From the NCBI GenBank assembly GCA_022712835.1, contig JAFLJU010000097.1:1-6741 (forward strand): a stretch of DNA of 6,741 nt, in the 5' to 3' direction. Positions 4,557 to 6,741 of this stretch are shown here, one piece after another. Every line of letters begins with the position of its first letter. Position 1 is the stretch's first letter. The notes under the pieces are model-generated. The model ran no database searches. It was not told where the DNA came from and was given only the letters and a program-made list of their open reading frames with translations. The DNA comes from Desulfobacteraceae bacterium (GTDB taxonomy: Bacteria; Desulfobacterota; Desulfobacteria; Desulfobacterales; Desulfobacteraceae). The translations under genes were made by a program, and so were the position numbers.

Positions 4557-5927
4557 TTAAGTTAGTTCACCATTAAAAGCTTTTTGTAAAATGCTCTTTT
4601 TCAACTCTTCCAGGTTCATTATTTTTTGCTGGTAAATGTCTTTTAACTTTTTAGTTTTGGCTGATAGGGCATCGAGTTTTTTAACAATGGCTTTTTGTTC
4701 AGCAATTGTTGGAAAAGGTAATGGTAAACTTCTAAATCTAGAACCTTTCATTCCCACAGCGGCTGCACCTGTCGCATTTAACTTGACGATTTTCTGAAAA
4801 TAGGGAGACAGCATAAAGTAAAACAGAAACTTGGTATCAAATGGAACTGCTGGTTGCAGAGTAATTGTACGCTGAGCTAATGCAAAATTATCACTTCGAT
4901 TATTCAAAGCAACAAAACCCATTGTATGCCCTTCTGTTACAAAAAAAATATCATCCAATTTGGGAAATCCACGAGTCATCCATTTTTTATAAACTTCTTC
5001 TGAAATAAATGTAATCGGCTCATCCGAAAGATAGCCCATCTTGATGTTTTTAGCGGTTATCAAACGAAAGCCATTATTTGAACGTGGTGGGTTTTTCCCT
5101 CTATAATCAATAAGGTTAAAAAGAGATTCTACGTTGGTAACCCCCCATTCTTTTGGAAGTAAATTTGTTATTAATTCGTTTCCGACAATCCCTTCACCAC
5201 GAGATTTCTTTCTTTCAGTTCCTTTGATTTGTAAAAGAATCTGTTTTAGTTCCAAACCACCGTTTACTTTCTTTGGACTATTTTCTTCTCGCCATTTTTT
5301 TGTGATTTCCCCAATAACAGCTTTTGAAAGTGAAGAATCAAAAAGTTCTTTTGCGTTTTGGAGATTTTGTTCAGCATGGACTTTTGCTTTGGCTATGGTG
5401 GCAAAGGCTTTGTCTAAAATGGCTACTATACATTTTTGCTCGGGGAGTGGGGGGAGAGGGATTTCAATGTTTCTGACATCCGATAAATTGACTCTTGGTC
5501 TTGTCGCACCAGAAATATTTCCAGTTAATTGTGCTACTGACAAATCCGTATTTAAAAAATATTCTAAATATTTATAATCAATTCTTTTTAGGTCAGGTCT
5601 TATTCGAACAATATCTGCAGTTATAATTCCCGATTTAAAGTGATTTGGAATAATACAAGTTTTACCAATTGGAATACCCAATTTTGCGAGTGCAATATCT
5701 CCTGAGATGAAGGAATGGTACTTTAATTCTTCTGCTTTTTTTTCATTAATATATTTAATGCTTTTATCAATGAAATAACTTTTCCCAATATTTTGTAATC
5801 TTAAAATTGGAATTCCAGATTCTTTATAATCCGAAACTTTAAGATTTGAACCAAAAGGGCCTGAAACTATAGCATTTTTGTGTTTACTTAATTCACTCAG
5901 TTTTTTTGTTTCCCAATCCTTCTTCAT
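4557..5927 (-). CDS. hsdS: Type I restriction-modification specificity subunit (HsdS)
   Basis: The 456-residue subunit sets the bipartite DNA target for methylation and cleavage. It has the usual two-half layout. Target-recognition domain 1 occupies about residues 1-155 (SGPFGSNLKVSDY, GIPILRLQNIG, GNISGATRPRVNLSDV). A conserved helical spacer follows at about 156-210 (IPLPPLPEQKCIVAILDKAF...AEQNLQNAKELFDSSLSKA). Domain 2 is at about 258-400 (LPKEWGVTNVESLF, TAKNIKMGYL), and the distal conserved helix runs 401-456 (LPLPFPTIAEQKAIVKKLDAL), ending ILQKAFNGELT as most full-length HsdS proteins do. No truncation or frameshift is visible. The ATG overlaps the hsdM stop as ATGA, and a GGAG site lies 5 bases upstream. 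The recognised target sequence cannot be predicted from the sequence alone. Confidence 0.95.
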   Translation of the reverse strand: MKKDWETKKLSELSKHKNAIVSGPFGSNLKVSDYKESGIPILRLQNIGKSYFIDKSIKYINEKKAEELKYHSFISGDIALAKLGIPIGKTCIIPNHFKSGIITADIVRIRPDLKRIDYKYLEYFLNTDLSVAQLTGNISGATRPRVNLSDVRNIEIPLPPLPEQKCIVAILDKAFATIAKAKVHAEQNLQNAKELFDSSLSKAVIGEITKKWREENSPKKVNGGLELKQILLQIKGTERKKSRGEGIVGNELITNLLPKEWGVTNVESLFNLIDYRGKNPPRSNNGFRLITAKNIKMGYLSDEPITFISEEVYKKWMTRGFPKLDDIFFVTEGHTMGFVALNNRSDNFALAQRTITLQPAVPFDTKFLFYFMLSPYFQKIVKLNATGAAAVGMKGSRFRSLPLPFPTIAEQKAIVKKLDALSAKTKKLKDIYQQKIMNLEELKKSILQKAFNGELT

Positions 5928-6741
5928 ATTATCTCCAAGATCGATTTCAAAATAACAGCACTCTTTTTATCAAGTGCTTTCATCTCTTTCAAAATCTCTT
6001 CTGGCTTCCGTAAAGGCGCTTCTTCAGGCGTATTTGGGTTTTTAGCAGAAAGATCAAAAGTAGTCTGGTCAATATCTTTTATCTTGACCGTCCAGGAGTT
6101 TTCGCTCTCGGCTTGTGTTTTTTGCAAGTTTACAAATTCGGCTAAATCCTTTTCGTTTAAAGGGTTGGTTTTACCTAAATTTCTCCCCGGATTCAGCTGG
6201 TAAAACCATGTTTTTTGGGTGGCGCTTCCTTTTTTAAAAAAGAGAACCACTGCTTTTCCACCGGCTTTGAGTATTTTGATAAAGTGCTGTAAAAACAAAG
6301 AAGCTGTTTCACCGGTTTTTATGGGAAAGTTCTGCTGTATTTCAGCTCTTTCTTTTCCACCAAAGGGGGGATTTGCCAGGATAACATCAAAACGGTCTTT
6401 TTCCTGTATGTCGGCAAGGTTTTCGGCAAGGGTATTGGTATGGATAATATTGGGGGCTTCAACCCCGTGCAATATCATATTCATAATGCCAATAATGTAT
6501 GCCAGGGATTTTTTTTCTTTACCGTAGAAGGTGTTTTTCTGTAACGCTTGGGTATCAGCAGTCGATAATTTTTTGCTTTGTTTTAAATATTCAAAGGCTT
6601 CACACAAGAAACCCGCAGAACCAACCGCACCGTCATAAATCTTATTACCAATTTTGGGAGAGACTACTTTAACAATGGTTTTAATCAAAGGTCGTGGGGT
6701 GTAATATTCGCCGCCATTACGCCCGGCATTCCCCATATTCT
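5924..6741 (-). CDS. hsdM: Type I DNA methyltransferase subunit (HsdM), 5' end outside window, internal deletion
   Basis: The frame is open to the right edge. The codons before the internal ATG at 6734-6736 continue the family reading (NMGNAGRNGGEYYTPRPLI), so the true start is outside the window. Numbering from that Met: substrate-positioning motif GEYYTPR (9-15), SAM-binding motif I YDGAVGSAGFL (34-44), adenine N6-methylation motif NPPF (122-125), then LKAGGKAVV (156-164) joined directly to LFFKKGSATQKTWFYQL (165-181). Family members, including E. coli EcoKI HsdM, have about 44 further residues between GG(K/R)AAVV and V(L)FF. These contain a helix, a strand and the LPxGxF block. The deletion is in frame, and the downstream sequence (NLGKTNPLNEKDL, ENSWTV, IKDIDQTTFDLS) is normal up to the stop. 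A helix and a strand of the methyltransferase core are lost, so activity is doubtful. The stop overlaps the hsdS start by 4 bases. Confidence 0.92.
   Translation of the reverse strand, partial: NMGNAGRNGGEYYTPRPLIKTIVKVVSPKIGNKIYDGAVGSAGFLCEAFEYLKQSKKLSTADTQALQKNTFYGKEKKSLAYIIGIMNMILHGVEAPNIIHTNTLAENLADIQEKDRFDVILANPPFGGKERAEIQQNFPIKTGETASLFLQHFIKILKAGGKAVVLFFKKGSATQKTWFYQLNPGRNLGKTNPLNEKDLAEFVNLQKTQAESENSWTVKIKDIDQTTFDLSAKNPNTPEEAPLRKPEEILKEMKALDKKSAVILKSILEII
5933..5936 (-). promoter_or_regulatory. Ribosome binding site of hsdS inside the end of hsdM
   Basis: GGAG on the minus strand, within the last codons of hsdM, is 5 bases before the hsdS ATG. It supports both the chosen start and coupled translation through the ATGA overlap. 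Confidence 0.6.

Overview
The window is about 6.7 kb of moderately AT-rich bacterial DNA with every supported gene on the minus strand. It is dominated by a type I restriction-modification (R-M) locus. In transcription order (right to left) this reads hsdM (cut by the right edge), hsdS, a decayed AlbA_2/Schlafen-type gene, a small iteron-like repeat region, a stub of an hsdR start, rhuM, and hsdR. Left of hsdR lie a possible 49-codon ORF, a GNRA-capped hairpin, a 36-codon secreted-peptide ORF and the start of a DUF2845-like secreted protein that runs off the left edge. The signal peptides and the DUF2845-like protein suggest a Gram-negative bacterium, perhaps Desulfobacterota or Gammaproteobacteria. 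That placement is a weak inference.

Right part (4557-6741): hsdM and hsdS overlap by the 4-base ATGA and are translationally coupled. HsdS looks intact, with two target-recognition domains separated by conserved helices. HsdM does not. The strand after NPPF (GGKAVV) runs straight into the later strand LFFKKG, so about 44 residues that the family normally has between them are missing in frame. That removes part of the methyltransferase core and probably disables modification.

Middle (4081-4556, no intact gene): this 476-base interval is not blank. It holds both ends of an AlbA_2 (divergent AAA-4/Schlafen-like) gene that has lost its middle and carries a nonsense codon. Next come five 11-bp repeats in one register, and then a 35-bp copy of the hsdR start with a good ribosome binding site, closed by a stop after 24 codons. 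Rearrangement has clearly shaped this junction.

Left-centre (582-4080): rhuM and hsdR overlap by 8 bases. RhuM is a full-length virulence-RhuM family protein with an N-terminal winged-helix-like segment. HsdR has its PD-(D/E)xK nuclease and DEAD-like translocase motifs, and carries an 18-residue-period array of three CxxCGQxPCVC cysteine knuckles after the helicase core.

Working together: HsdM2-HsdS would methylate, and with HsdR would translocate and cleave unmodified DNA. AlbA_2 and RhuM proteins are recurrent accessory genes between hsdS and hsdR. Here the subunits needed for cleavage look intact while the methyltransferase and one accessory gene look broken, so the locus is probably decaying or silent. 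I found no evidence of a wholly new system. The most noteworthy features are the junction architecture, the repeat array and the cysteine array.
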